64,000 bases of DNA from Pseudogracilibacillus sp. (GCA_026169815.1 JAPFDT010000001.1:104063-168062), one strand, 5' to 3'. Shown: positions 36,871-45,999, counted from the stretch's first letter. The notes: generated by a model not told the origin, from the letters alone. A program made the numbers and translations.

Positions 36871-37833
36871 TCACGATGTTGTTGTCATCACTGGTTGTGA
36901 TCGCCTTTTTTCAAATACTTTCGCAACGATAGCACCTATCGTTAAATTAACAATCATATTCGCAACAGCAGGAACAGCAGCTAGTGAACTGAAATGTTCC
37001 ATCGCTAATGTCGCCGATAGCGCAGTATTACAGATTCCCGTATGAAATGTAATGGCGATCATATTCACCCGTGGAACTTTCAAGACTTTGGAAATATAAT
37101 ACCCAGAAAACATCGGTATCGACACTTGTAAAATCACGGCAACAAAAATGAGCGGCAACATCGCCATATTATCTTGTAATGCTGGTTGAGCTTTTGAAAT
37201 AACCGAAAGTACAACGGCAAATAAAGCTAATTGCGACAAGAATCCTGTGTAAGGTTTCACGACTGCAATCCTTTTCGGAAATTTCCATTGCAAAAACAAT
37301 CCAATAAACAAAGGAACAAATACAATCCAAATAATATTAATAAATAAGGCGAAAAAGTCTACTGGTACTACTTTTCCAACAGATGCTTGGACTAATGTCG
37401 GAGTTAATAAAGGTGAAATAATCGTATCCAATGTCGCCATCGTTATACTTAAGGCAACTTCTCCACCTGCGATAAACGTATATATATTAGCTGACGTACC
37501 ACTAGGGACTGTTCCTGCTAAAATAATTCCTGAGGCAAGTTCAGAATTATTAGCGAAAAATGTAAAAGCGATAATAATTGTCACAATGACCATAATAATC
37601 CACTTCAAACTAATGCCAATAAAGGCATACTTAGGTTGTTTAATGACGCCCATTATTTGCTCGGTCGATAAAGACATTCCCATAAATAAGAAAATCGCCC
37701 CTAAACAAATGCCTGTCAGTCCTTGAATTGGACTAAATACATTCGGTATCACATAAGCGATGAGCGATAATCCTAAAATCCATAATGGTAAAAACCTCGA
37801 TATAAGTGCCGGGATAGCGGACAGTAATCTCAA
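36871..37833 (-). CDS. Bile acid:sodium symporter (BASS) family transporter
   Basis: 320 residues, nine to ten helices. Family hallmarks: ILAGTVPSGTSANIYTFIAG with GGEVALSITMATLDT in the first core repeat, and the second-repeat ITFHTGICNTALSATLAMEH. BASS proteins import organic acids (bile acids, pantoate, pyruvate and others) with sodium. It is 29 bases after the DUF35 gene and is the last gene of the nine-gene catabolic operon, so it may provide a second uptake or an efflux route for the same acid or an intermediate. Substrate not inferable. Confidence 0.85.
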   Translation of the reverse strand: MRLLSAIPALISRFLPLWILGLSLIAYVIPNVFSPIQGLTGICLGAIFLFMGMSLSTEQIMGVIKQPKYAFIGISLKWIIMVIVTIIIAFTFFANNSELASGIILAGTVPSGTSANIYTFIAGGEVALSITMATLDTIISPLLTPTLVQASVGKVVPVDFFALFINIIWIVFVPLFIGLFLQWKFPKRIAVVKPYTGFLSQLALFAVVLSVISKAQPALQDNMAMLPLIFVAVILQVSIPMFSGYYISKVLKVPRVNMIAITFHTGICNTALSATLAMEHFSSLAAVPAVANMIVNLTIGAIVAKVFEKRRSQPVMTTTS

Positions 37834-37862
37834 AACAAAAACTCCTTAAACGTATGTTCAAA

Positions 37863-38168
37863 CTAATTTTGCGGTTCAAAAACGTATGCATTATCACGTA
37901 CTTCTTTTAAGATAACACTATCTCCAATCGCTACTTCATCTTGAATAAACGCCGTCACCTTTAACTGATCTGTTAAAGAAACAAGCGCTACTTGATAAGG
38001 AGCATACTCAATATATTCTGGTGGTGCGATTCGGATTGTTGTAAAGCTATATACTGTTCCTTCATTAGGCACCGTTGTTTCGTTAAATGCTTGTTGCTGA
38101 CACTTAGGGCAAAATGCAAGTTCAACTATCGTCTCATATTGACAATTACTACACTTATTTGCTTTCAT
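37863..38168 (-). CDS. Zn-ribbon/OB-fold protein (DUF35), thiolase partner
   Basis: 101 residues, the small form of the ChsH2/DUF35 family. Zinc ribbon with four Cys (CSNCQYETIVELAFCPKC, residues 6-23) followed by an OB fold (GTVYSFTTIRIAPPEYIEYA to the C-terminus). These subunits bind acyl-CoA and complete the active site of SCP-x-type thiolases or MaoC-like hydratases. It starts one base after the thiolase stop, so stoichiometric production with the thiolase is expected. Confidence 0.88.
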   Translation of the reverse strand: MKANKCSNCQYETIVELAFCPKCQQQAFNETTVPNEGTVYSFTTIRIAPPEYIEYAPYQVALVSLTDQLKVTAFIQDEVAIGDSVILKEVRDNAYVFEPQN

Positions 38169-38169
38169 T

Positions 38170-39303
38170 TTACCCGATCCTTTCTAATATATGGACAACA
38201 GAATATGACCCTGTCCCACCTAAGTTTTGTGCTAAGCCAACTTTGGCGTCATCGACTTGATTTGCCGCATTACCTTGCAACTGAGATACAATTTGATAAA
38301 TTTGTGCAATTCCAGTCGCTCCTATTGGATGGCCTCGCGATAATAAACCACCACTCGTATTAATTGGTACATCTCCTGATGATTTTGTTCTACCTTGTTC
38401 TACCGCTAAATAACCTTCTCCTTTTTTGAAAAAACCTAATTCCTCAGAAGAAATAATTTCTGTCATAGAAAAACAATCATGTATTTCAACGACATCAATG
38501 TCTTCTGGACTTAAACCCGCTTTTTCGTAAGCAAGTTCTCCAGATTTTTTCACTGCTTCTAATGATAATAAATCATCTGTTAATTGCATTTGCGTTACCC
38601 CTGAAGCTTGTGTACTTGCTGCAATTCGAATATCGGAAGGTTTTTTAGAAATAATGACAGCAGCTGCACCGTCTGAAGTTGGAGAACAATCAAATAAACC
38701 GAGAGGGTCCGTAATCATTTTTGCATTAAGAATTTCATCTAATGACGTAGGTTTTGTGAACTGTGCTAACGGATTTTGCATTGCATGTTCGCGATTTTTT
38801 AAAGCAACCATCGCTAAATGTTCTTTCGTTGCTCCTGTTTCATGAAAATAACGATTCGCTAACACACCAAAGAAACCTGGAAAGGTTAAGCCCGCATGTT
38901 TTTCATTCGATTCATTGTCCATTGCGGCATTAATTGCACTTGTTACTTCGCTTGTTGAAACATGCTTCATTTTCTCTACGCCCGCTACAAGCACTGTTTC
39001 ATATTCGCCACTTAAAATTCCTATTACTGCTTGACGTAAAGCAATTCCACCGGAAGCACACGCTCCTTCAACTTTTAACGTCGGCACTGGGCCTAACCCT
39101 AAATCATTTGCGGCAATTGCTCCTAAAATTTCTTGATTATAAATCGATCCTCCCATAAAATTACCGACAACGACAGCGTCAATTTTTGGTTGGTTTGCAT
39201 CATGTATAGCTTCTGTACAAGCATCAATTAATAGTTTTTTTAACGACTTATCGGGATGATTACCAAATGGTGTCATCCCGATTCCACTTACATACACATC
39301 CAT
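38170..39303 (-). CDS. Thiolase family protein (SCP-x-like acyl-CoA C-acyltransferase)
   Basis: 377 residues. Nucleophilic Cys in VEGACASGGIALRQAV (about 83-98), His in EIHDCFSMTEI, and the acid/base motif GGLLSRGHPIGATGIAQ near the C-terminus. The HDCFS/GHPIGATG combination marks the SCP-x/lipid-transfer-type thiolases that act with a DUF35 partner on bulky or branched 3-ketoacyl-CoA, releasing acetyl- or propionyl-CoA. Start ATG overlaps the ligase stop (TAATG). It would carry out the chain-cleaving step of the pathway encoded by this operon. Confidence 0.88.
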   Translation of the reverse strand: MDVYVSGIGMTPFGNHPDKSLKKLLIDACTEAIHDANQPKIDAVVVGNFMGGSIYNQEILGAIAANDLGLGPVPTLKVEGACASGGIALRQAVIGILSGEYETVLVAGVEKMKHVSTSEVTSAINAAMDNESNEKHAGLTFPGFFGVLANRYFHETGATKEHLAMVALKNREHAMQNPLAQFTKPTSLDEILNAKMITDPLGLFDCSPTSDGAAAVIISKKPSDIRIAASTQASGVTQMQLTDDLLSLEAVKKSGELAYEKAGLSPEDIDVVEIHDCFSMTEIISSEELGFFKKGEGYLAVEQGRTKSSGDVPINTSGGLLSRGHPIGATGIAQIYQIVSQLQGNAANQVDDAKVGLAQNLGGTGSYSVVHILERIG

Positions 39304-40784
39304 TATGTCACCGCCTCAGTATGTTGTTTAACAAGTTCACGTTTTAGAATTTTCCCGTAAGAACTTTTTGGTAATGATTCCGTTATAATAATTTGTTTCG
39401 GTTTTTTAAAACTTGCCAAATGTTCTTGACATAAATCGATTAACGCTTCTGAAGTAATCTCTTCATCTCCTTTAGGAACAACATAAGCTACGACTGATTC
39501 TCCCCATTTATCATCTGGGATACCAATAACGGCCGTTTCCTTTACCCCACTATGTTTATTCAATACTTCTTCGACTTCACGTGGGTAAATATTGACTCCT
39601 CCTGAAATAATCACTTCTTTAATCCGGTCAACAATATGCAAATAGCCTAAATCGTCTACCCAACCTAAATCTCCTGTTCGTAACCAGCCATCTACCAATG
39701 TTTCTTTAGTGCTTGTCGGATTATTCCAGTACCCTTGCATGACAAGCGATCCTTTACAAACAATCTCGCCTACTTCTCCAACAGGCATCTCATTCCACTG
39801 TTCATCGATAATTTTCATATCAACAAATGGACCCGTTCTACCACATGATTGCAAACGTTCCGACAATTCATCACGCATCATAATCGTAATACACATCGGA
39901 GCTTCTACTTGCCCATAAGTTTGTACAAAAATGGTACCAAGCTCATCTAATGCGTCTTGTAATCTACTTGCCGCTATAGCTGATCCTGCCATATTAATAG
40001 ACTTAATCGACTTTAACTTTTCAGCGCGAAATTCTGGATGTTGTACCATTAAATTAACCATGGTCGGAACGAGGAAGATCGTCGTTACTTGGTCTTTTTC
40101 AATATCATCTAAAAACTCTTCAGGCGAGAACTTATTATAAACAATTTGCGTATTGCCATGGAGCCAAGCAACATGTGATAAAAAATTACTTCCATGCGTT
40201 AAAGGGGCAACATGTCCAATAACGTGATGTTTATTCACTTCACAAGCTTGACTTAATGATAAGGCCCCTGCGATAATATTTCGGTTACTTAACATGACCC
40301 CTTTTGGATTCCCTGTCGTTCCTGACGTGTACATAATCGCAAACAAATCGTCTTCATCTATCTCTTCGGAATACGTTTTCCCCAAATGTGTATCGATCAC
40401 TTCGTTGTAATCTTCACCAATAAATAGTGTGGAAATCTCTGTTTCAATTGGATCGATTAAATCTTTCTCTCCAATCATTAGAGCGACATCAGCATCTGTT
40501 AACATATATTCATGTTCATTCGGATGAAGGCGATAGTTTAAAGGTACTTTAATAAATCCACCAAATGCGGCTACTAAGTCTAATTCAATATGTTCTAGAC
40601 GATTTGACATTAAAACACCGAAACGATCACCTTTTCTTAATCCCATTTCGGAAAAATACGTTGCCATCGCCATTGCACGAGCATGTAATTGTTCATATGT
40701 TAATTCACTATCTTCGAAAACGACTGCTTTTTTAGTTGGAAAACTACGCATGACTTTCTTTGCTAATGACCCTACCGTTTCCAC
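39303..40784 (-). CDS. Acyl-CoA/aryl-CoA ligase (class I adenylate-forming)
   Basis: 493 residues, GTG start with GAGGTGG six bases upstream. P-loop motif MYTSGTTGNPKGVMLSNRNI (about 150-169), YGQVEAP (A5), GWLRTGDLGWVDDLGYLHIV with DRIKEVIISGGVNIYPREVE (A7-A8) and the catalytic Lys in SLPKSSYGKILKRELV (A10). It activates a free carboxylic acid to the CoA thioester using ATP, the entry step for the acid brought in by the TRAP system. Gln in place of the usual Glu of the YGxTE motif (YGQVE is shifted by one) is a minor oddity. Medium-chain, aromatic and branched acids are all possible. Confidence 0.9.
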   Translation of the reverse strand: METVGSLAKKVMRSFPTKKAVVFEDSELTYEQLHARAMAMATYFSEMGLRKGDRFGVLMSNRLEHIELDLVAAFGGFIKVPLNYRLHPNEHEYMLTDADVALMIGEKDLIDPIETEISTLFIGEDYNEVIDTHLGKTYSEEIDEDDLFAIMYTSGTTGNPKGVMLSNRNIIAGALSLSQACEVNKHHVIGHVAPLTHGSNFLSHVAWLHGNTQIVYNKFSPEEFLDDIEKDQVTTIFLVPTMVNLMVQHPEFRAEKLKSIKSINMAGSAIAASRLQDALDELGTIFVQTYGQVEAPMCITIMMRDELSERLQSCGRTGPFVDMKIIDEQWNEMPVGEVGEIVCKGSLVMQGYWNNPTSTKETLVDGWLRTGDLGWVDDLGYLHIVDRIKEVIISGGVNIYPREVEEVLNKHSGVKETAVIGIPDDKWGESVVAYVVPKGDEEITSEALIDLCQEHLASFKKPKQIIITESLPKSSYGKILKRELVKQHTEAVT

Positions 40785-40786
40785 CT

Positions 40787-41272
40787 TTATCCACCTCGTT
40801 TCGTAAAATTAAATATTGGTATATTAAAATCTGGATCAGGATGTTTTTTCATTTTTGCATCATCTATTGGATGAATAATAAATTCCATTGTAATCGCTAT
40901 TGGATTTTCTCCTTGAATAAAATGACCTCCGGAGATATTTCCTCGTTTATCTAAAAACATCCCATGATAATGAATTTCTAATGTAGATAATTCATCTAAA
41001 CCAATAAAACCAGTTCCTGCTAATAATTCAGCTGGTTCATGCAAAATAGTTGGCTCTGCATATAATAATGTACCATCTTCTTTCTGTTCAAATTGCATAT
41101 AACCAACGCCCGCTAAAGAGCCTATACATTGAAATGAACCAGCTTCTACACCGTATGTACGGCAAACCGCGATAATCCCTTCGAATAAATCGGTACCTTT
41201 TTTCAATCTGCCGATAATTTGTTTCGTTGTCTCGTCTCGCACCGCTTCAAAAAGTGTAGATTCATTAGCCAA
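40787..41272 (-). CDS. PPC/DUF296 domain protein
   Basis: About 161 residues if translation starts at the TTG that overlaps the SDR stop (TTGGCTAA); in-frame TTG/ATG codons up to 41290 have no ribosome site. The PPC fold is recognisable by LKKGTDLFEGIIAVCRTYGV, AGSFQCIGSLAGVGYMQF, and the metal-ligand-like LEIHYHGMFLD plus GGHFIQGENPIAI. Members are AT-hook-associated in plants and stand-alone, function unknown, in bacteria. Its place between SDR and ligase suggests a metabolic rather than DNA-binding role, perhaps binding an acyl-CoA or metal. The His-rich HYHG with downstream GGH would suit a metal site. Confidence 0.75.
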   Translation of the reverse strand: MANESTLFEAVRDETTKQIIGRLKKGTDLFEGIIAVCRTYGVEAGSFQCIGSLAGVGYMQFEQKEDGTLLYAEPTILHEPAELLAGTGFIGLDELSTLEIHYHGMFLDKRGNISGGHFIQGENPIAITMEFIIHPIDDAKMKKHPDPDFNIPIFNFTKRGG

Positions 41273-42029
41273 TGTGAACACCACCATCAACTTTTAACGT
41301 ATGTCCTGTAGTGTATCCAGAGTCTGGTGCAGCTAAGTAACAGACAGCTCCTGCAATGTCTTTAGGTGTTCCAATTCGTTTAATAACTTGCTGCGTTAAA
41401 TCATATTCCATTCCAACTGTAAGACCTGTTTCTGTTGCTCCTGGTGCAACGCAGTTACTCGTGATTCCGTCTGGCCCATACTCTTTTGCTATCCAATTCG
41501 ATAAAGCAATCATCGCACCTTTTGAAGCTGCATAAGCTAAACCTGAACGCTTACTCGTGTCACTATCCGCGTTAGAAATGACACCACCATTCATGCCAGA
41601 TACAGAACTTACATTAACAATTCTGCCATATTGTTGTTCTTTCATATGTGGATAAATAACTGCTTGGATGAATAAATAAGCAGCTTTTGCATTTGTATCT
41701 AAATCACGCGACCAAATATCTTCTGATAATTCATCTAGTCTCACTCTGCCACATGTACCAGCATTATTCACCAGAATATGAATGGACTCGAATTCAGCAA
41801 TGGTTTGATCAACGACTGATTGTACGAATGATTTATCTCTAATATCTCCTAATTGTTCTAAATACTTCGGTTCATTAGGTAAGGAGCTTAACTCTTTTAT
41901 CGTTGCTTCACATGACTGTAAATCAACTAAGACAACACTCGCTCCTTCACTCGCTAATTTAACGGATACTGCTTGTCCAATCCCACTTGCTGCTCCTGTT
42001 ACAATTGCTACTTGCCCTTCGAATCTCAT
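41265..42029 (-). CDS. Short-chain dehydrogenase/reductase
   Basis: 254 residues, classical SDR. NAD(P)-binding TGAASGIGQAVSVKLASEGA (about 9-28), NNAGTC (about 88), catalytic Ser in NVSSVSGMNGG and YAASK (Tyr-x3-Lys, about 163-167), C-terminal GYTTGHTLKVDGG. Asp after beta-2 (VVLVDLQS) favours NAD+. In this operon it would oxidise a 3-hydroxyacyl-CoA or an alcohol group before the thiolase step. It lies 26 bases after dctM. Confidence 0.9.
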   Translation of the reverse strand: MRFEGQVAIVTGAASGIGQAVSVKLASEGASVVLVDLQSCEATIKELSSLPNEPKYLEQLGDIRDKSFVQSVVDQTIAEFESIHILVNNAGTCGRVRLDELSEDIWSRDLDTNAKAAYLFIQAVIYPHMKEQQYGRIVNVSSVSGMNGGVISNADSDTSKRSGLAYAASKGAMIALSNWIAKEYGPDGITSNCVAPGATETGLTVGMEYDLTQQVIKRIGTPKDIAGAVCYLAAPDSGYTTGHTLKVDGGVHIG

Positions 42030-42055
42030 AGATGCACCTCTTTTTTAGAAATCTG

Positions 42056-43402
42056 TTATTCTACTTGTAATAAGTCTGGTAAAAACGTAGAAATTGCTGG
42101 GATATATGTAATTAATAATAAAACAATTAATGACGCAACTAAGAATGGTATAATTGCTTTAGATAAATCTAATAAAGACGAACCTGATATACCACTTGCT
42201 ACATATAAGTTCAAGCCTACTGGTGGTGTAAATAAACCAATTGCTAAGTTAACTGTCATAAACACACCAAATACAGTTGGGTCCACATCTAAATGGATAA
42301 TTACTGGTAATAATATTGGAACAAAAATATAAAATGCTGAAATGGCATCAATAAATGCACCTGCAATTAATAAAATAACGTTAATTATTAATAAAATAAT
42401 AACGACATTGTCTGAAATATTTAATAGTAAATCAGAGATATCACGTGCATATCGTTCTGTCGTAATAATATGTGCGAAAATAGAAGCTGTACTCACTACT
42501 AACATAACGATAGCTGTTTGGACTGCCGCTTCAACAAAAATAGTATATAATTTACGAATATTTAATGTACGATAAATAACGATACCGACAAATAGTCCGT
42601 AAAACACTGCAACTACTGCCGCTTCTGTAGGTGTAAAAAAACCCCCATAAATTCCACCTAAAATAATGACCGGTACAAGTAATCCCCAAATCGCATCAAG
42701 GAATGACTTACCAATTTCTGAAAAACTTGCACCTTCTTTTTTCTCGCGTTTTATTTCCGTTTGACCTTCATTTCGAGCTTTCGCCAACTCTTTGCGGTCA
42801 CTACGCCAACGAACATAGATAGCAGCTGCAACTAAACCTAAACCAATTAATATTCCTGGAACAACTCCCGCAATAAATAAACGAGCAATGGATACTGGAA
42901 TTTGATCACCAGCAACAACCGCAAACACAATAAATGCTATACTTGGTGGAATAATAATCCCTATTGAACCAGAACTAGCAATTAAACCTGCAGCACTCTC
43001 TTTACTGTAGCCATTTTTTACAAGGGCAGGGATTAAAATACCACCAATTGCTGCAACTGTCGCAGGTCCTGAACCTGATATTGCCGCAAAGAAAATCGCA
43101 ACAAGTGCCGTAATAAATACAATTCCACTTTTATGGTGGCCTACTAATTTATCTGCTAGATCGATTAGTTTTCGCGATATTCCAGAATGCTCCATAATAA
43201 CTCCGGCTAAAATAAAAAAAGGAATTGCTAATAATGTAAATTTAGCAATACTCGTGTACATAATATCTGCAACTAACTCTAACCCCATCACACCATTTAC
43301 CATAAATAAAACGAGGATAGAAGAAACTCCTAACGATATTGCAATAGGGAATCCTAGAAAGATTAATAAGAAAAATAAGGCAAATAAAACAAATGCACTC
43401 AT
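42056..43402 (-). CDS. dctM: TRAP transporter large permease (DctM)
   Basis: 448 residues, about 12 helices. DctM signatures: LLAIPFFILAGVIMEHSGIS, the ITALVAIFFAAISGSGPATV region with sodium-site Ser/Gly, GSIGIIIPPSIAFIVFAVVA, and the late GLFTPPVGLNLYVASGISG. It is the transport subunit of a sodium-driven tripartite importer. It starts inside the dctQ stop (four-base overlap). A hydrophilic loop at about 205-235 (RNEGQTEIKREKKEGASF) is longer and more charged than usual. Confidence 0.93.
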   Translation of the reverse strand: MSAFVLFALFFLLIFLGFPIAISLGVSSILVLFMVNGVMGLELVADIMYTSIAKFTLLAIPFFILAGVIMEHSGISRKLIDLADKLVGHHKSGIVFITALVAIFFAAISGSGPATVAAIGGILIPALVKNGYSKESAAGLIASSGSIGIIIPPSIAFIVFAVVAGDQIPVSIARLFIAGVVPGILIGLGLVAAAIYVRWRSDRKELAKARNEGQTEIKREKKEGASFSEIGKSFLDAIWGLLVPVIILGGIYGGFFTPTEAAVVAVFYGLFVGIVIYRTLNIRKLYTIFVEAAVQTAIVMLVVSTASIFAHIITTERYARDISDLLLNISDNVVIILLIINVILLIAGAFIDAISAFYIFVPILLPVIIHLDVDPTVFGVFMTVNLAIGLFTPPVGLNLYVASGISGSSLLDLSKAIIPFLVASLIVLLLITYIPAISTFLPDLLQVE

Positions 43403-43884
43403 GCTGATTCCCCCTGTTCATATGATAATTCTCTTAACTGTTTCACTGTCGCTTCTATTGTACGAATCGCACACAACAACGACCCTATCGGAATACTTAA
43501 AGAAAATAGCCACTTCGGCCAACCTAATGCTGGTGTTTTCGCATTAATATCAATTTGGAACTGTATCATATCAATTCCAAAATATGTGATAAATAAAAAT
43601 AACGCCAACGAGATAAAACCAATCAAAACTACTAAACTACGTCGTATTGGTAATGGAACTCTTTCTATAATTAAAGAAAAGCCAAGGTGCGCGCCGCGAC
43701 GCACACCTATAGCTGCTCCAACAAATGTTAAAAAGACAAATAGATTGATTGTTATTTCTTCTGTAAATGCTAATGATAAATCTAAAAAATTTCTCGTTAA
43801 AACGTTTGAAAACGCTATAATCGACATTGAAACTAACGTGATAACAACAATAAATTCCTCAATCCAACCAAGCCATTTGCTCAT
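43399..43884 (-). CDS. dctQ: TRAP transporter small permease (DctQ)
   Basis: 161 residues from ATG 43884 (AAAGGTG six bases upstream; an in-frame GTG nine bases earlier is part of that site). Four helices, with the DctQ motif AFTEEITINLFVFLTFVGAA followed by IGVRRGAHLGFSLI. It pairs with DctM in the membrane and docks the binding protein. Twenty bases separate it from dctP. Confidence 0.92.
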   Translation of the reverse strand: MSKWLGWIEEFIVVITLVSMSIIAFSNVLTRNFLDLSLAFTEEITINLFVFLTFVGAAIGVRRGAHLGFSLIIERVPLPIRRSLVVLIGFISLALFLFITYFGIDMIQFQIDINAKTPALGWPKWLFSLSIPIGSLLCAIRTIEATVKQLRELSYEQGESA

Positions 43885-43904
43885 CTTAATCACCTTTCTA
43901 CTTC

Positions 43905-44930
43905 TTAGGGCGTAAATGCCTCTAGTAAATCTTCACCCCAAATTGATTCATATTTATCGTAAACAGGTTGAACTGTTTCACGGAAATCCTCAATTTCTTC
44001 TTCTGTCGGATAATAAAAATCCATTCCTGTTTCTTTTAATTCTTCAATTTGCTCTTCTTCTTTCTCACGAGCAATTTCTACTTGATACTCTGCCGCTTCT
44101 GCACCTAATGTTTCAAATAGTTCTTGATCTTCCTCACTTAAAGAATCAAAGAGCTTTTTATTAATTCCTAACACTAATGGGTCGTAAGAATAGTTCCACA
44201 TTGTTATATAATCTTGTACTTCGTTTAATTTTGAAGATGAAATAACATCAATTGGGTTTTCTTGTCCATCAATTGTACCTTGTTGTAGTGCTGTAAATAC
44301 TTCTGAGAATGTCATTGTTGATGGATCTGAACCTAACTCACGGAATAAATCAGTGTACATTGTAATTCCTGGGATACGAATTTTTAAGCCGTCAACATCT
44401 TCTGGACCTTTAATCTGATGTTTACTATTCGTTACTTGACGGAATCCATTTTCACCATACCCTAATGTTTCTACGCCTTTTTCACGTAGAACTTCTTTCA
44501 ACATTTCTCCACCTTCACCGTTAAACACAGCATCTGCATCATCTAAATCATTAAATAAAAATGGCGCACTTGCTACACCAAATCTATCATCTAGTGCTGA
44601 ATAAATAATCGTAGAGTTGAAAGTTAAATCAATATTACCTTTTGATAATAATTCAACTGTTTTTCCTGAATCTCCACCTGAAAGTTGTTCATCACTAAAT
44701 ACATCAATTGTAATTCTACCATCAGTTGCATCTTCAATATCATCTGCTAGTTTTTGCGCTGCAATAAACCAAGTAGATGATTCACTCGTCGTAACAGACA
44801 TTTCTAAATTCATTTCATCATTGCTATCACCTGTTGACTCATTAGTATCCTCATCACCATTTGATGAACATGCACTAATTAAAAATAAAACCCCTGCTAA
44901 TAATAAAATATTTCTGAATCTTTTCATCAT
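43905..44930 (-). CDS. dctP: TRAP transporter substrate-binding lipoprotein (DctP)
   Basis: 341 residues. Lipoprotein signal with LFLISACSSNG (Cys about 21), acidic linker, then the DctP fold: FSDEQLSGGDSGKTVELLSK, YGENGFRQVTNSKHQIKGPE, the carboxylate-clamp Arg in GLKIRIPGITMYTDLFRELG, and GTIDGQENPIDVI. It captures an organic acid outside the membrane for DctQM. First gene of the nine-gene operon; GGGGGAG seven bases before ATG. The 3' half is markedly acidic. Confidence 0.93.
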   Translation of the reverse strand: MMKRFRNILLLAGVLFLISACSSNGDEDTNESTGDSNDEMNLEMSVTTSESSTWFIAAQKLADDIEDATDGRITIDVFSDEQLSGGDSGKTVELLSKGNIDLTFNSTIIYSALDDRFGVASAPFLFNDLDDADAVFNGEGGEMLKEVLREKGVETLGYGENGFRQVTNSKHQIKGPEDVDGLKIRIPGITMYTDLFRELGSDPSTMTFSEVFTALQQGTIDGQENPIDVISSSKLNEVQDYITMWNYSYDPLVLGINKKLFDSLSEEDQELFETLGAEAAEYQVEIAREKEEEQIEELKETGMDFYYPTEEEIEDFRETVQPVYDKYESIWGEDLLEAFTP

Positions 44931-45171
44931 GACTTTACTCCCCCTATTTTCCGCTTTGCGTAAATTATTTTGTTTTTTGAAATACTCTGATAAATTTATG
45001 TAAAATTATGCCTCCTTCGTGTATGATACGATGACTTATTTTAGCATAATTTATTATAAAACTCCATATTCGACTTAGATAATTTATTATATTCGACAAA
45101 AATGCATGATTACTCCTTGCAAACAATAAAAATATTGTATAATTATATACAAAGCAAACTTACAATATAAA
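44931..45171. promoter_or_regulatory. Upstream region of the dctP operon
   Basis: On the minus strand AATATAATAAATTATCTAAG is flanked by two direct ATTCGAC-type words (CGAC at 45071 and 45093 on the plus strand, 22 bases apart), which could be a regulator site about 140-165 bases before dctP. AAGGAGG lies near 45010 without a coding frame after it. No regulator gene adjoins the operon, so the controlling protein is unknown. Confidence 0.25.
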
Positions 45172-45460
45172 TGAATCAATTTCATAATGGATAATTTAAT
45201 TAAATACACGAACGTTTAGTTGTAATGTTTTATAATCATACGTGTTTAACTTATGTAACTAAATTTACTTGAATGAAAGCCGACTGACTCTCGCGGGAAA
45301 AGAATGAGTCCGAAAATCCTTTGTACGACACGTTAGTGTTGTACAAAGAGTTGAGACCATGCCCGCAGAAAGTAGTCGGCTGTAATGAAAGTAAACGGAT
45401 CTATCATCAAACGTAAAGTTCGTGTTTTTGATACTAAAATGAATGATGAAATTGATTCAA
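45172..45460 (-). repeat. Dispersed MITE-like element, copy D (complete)
   Basis: 289 bp, the best-preserved copy, in reverse orientation between divergent dctP and a GNAT gene. Perfect 14-bp terminal inverted repeats TGAATCAATTTCAT / ATGAAATTGATTCA, then inner pairs ACACGAAC/GTTCGTGT, GTTTACT-type arms and the AGCCGAC/GTCGGCT core. Read in the orientation of copy A the tip is CTTTGTAC-A-ACAC-TAAC-GTGT-C-GTACAAAG (45318-45349). Confidence 0.88.
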
Positions 45461-45480
45461 ATAATAAATGAGGGATAATC

Positions 45481-45972
45481 ATGGAAATTGTTGTTCGAAA
45501 GATGGTGGCAACTGACATTGAGCAAGTTCGACATATCGCGACAACAAGTTGGCATAACACATATAAACATTCGATTCCTATTGATATCCAAACAAACTTC
45601 TTACAAAGAACATATAGTGATGAAGCTTTGTTAGAACGTCTTGAAAACTCGCACTTCTTCGTTACGCAGATTGCTAATCAACTAGTTGGTTTTGCTAACT
45701 TTTCTTTATTAGATGTCAATCAACAAGTTGAACTCGGCGCATTATATTTGTTACCTTCTGCAAAACGAAAAGGGATTGGAAGTAAGTTATTAAAAATAGG
45801 AATCGAAAGAATTGGCAATGTAAAACAAGTACTCGTCCATGTGGAAAAGCACAACCAAGCTGCTTTACAGTTTTATAAACAAAAAGGTTTTGTTGTTATT
45901 AAAGAGTTCGATGAGCTTTTCTACAATCACCCACTACAAACAATTCAACTCATGCTTTATGTATCTGAATAA
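45481..45972 (+). CDS. GNAT family N-acetyltransferase
   Basis: 163 residues. Acetyl-CoA-binding signature LGALYLLPSAKRKGIGSKLL (about 84-103; R/Q-x-x-G-x-G/A as KRKGIG) and the late VHVEKHNQAALQFYKQKGFV motif. The N-terminal RKMVATDIEQVRHIATTSWH is typical of small-molecule or protein acetyltransferases. The GAGGG ribosome site is six bases before ATG. It is a single gene between two copies (D and E) of the dispersed repeat. Substrate unknown. Confidence 0.88.
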   Translation: MEIVVRKMVATDIEQVRHIATTSWHNTYKHSIPIDIQTNFLQRTYSDEALLERLENSHFFVTQIANQLVGFANFSLLDVNQQVELGALYLLPSAKRKGIGSKLLKIGIERIGNVKQVLVHVEKHNQAALQFYKQKGFVVIKEFDELFYNHPLQTIQLMLYVSE

Positions 45973-45999
45973 ACTTATCGAAATAAAAACAACTCATTA

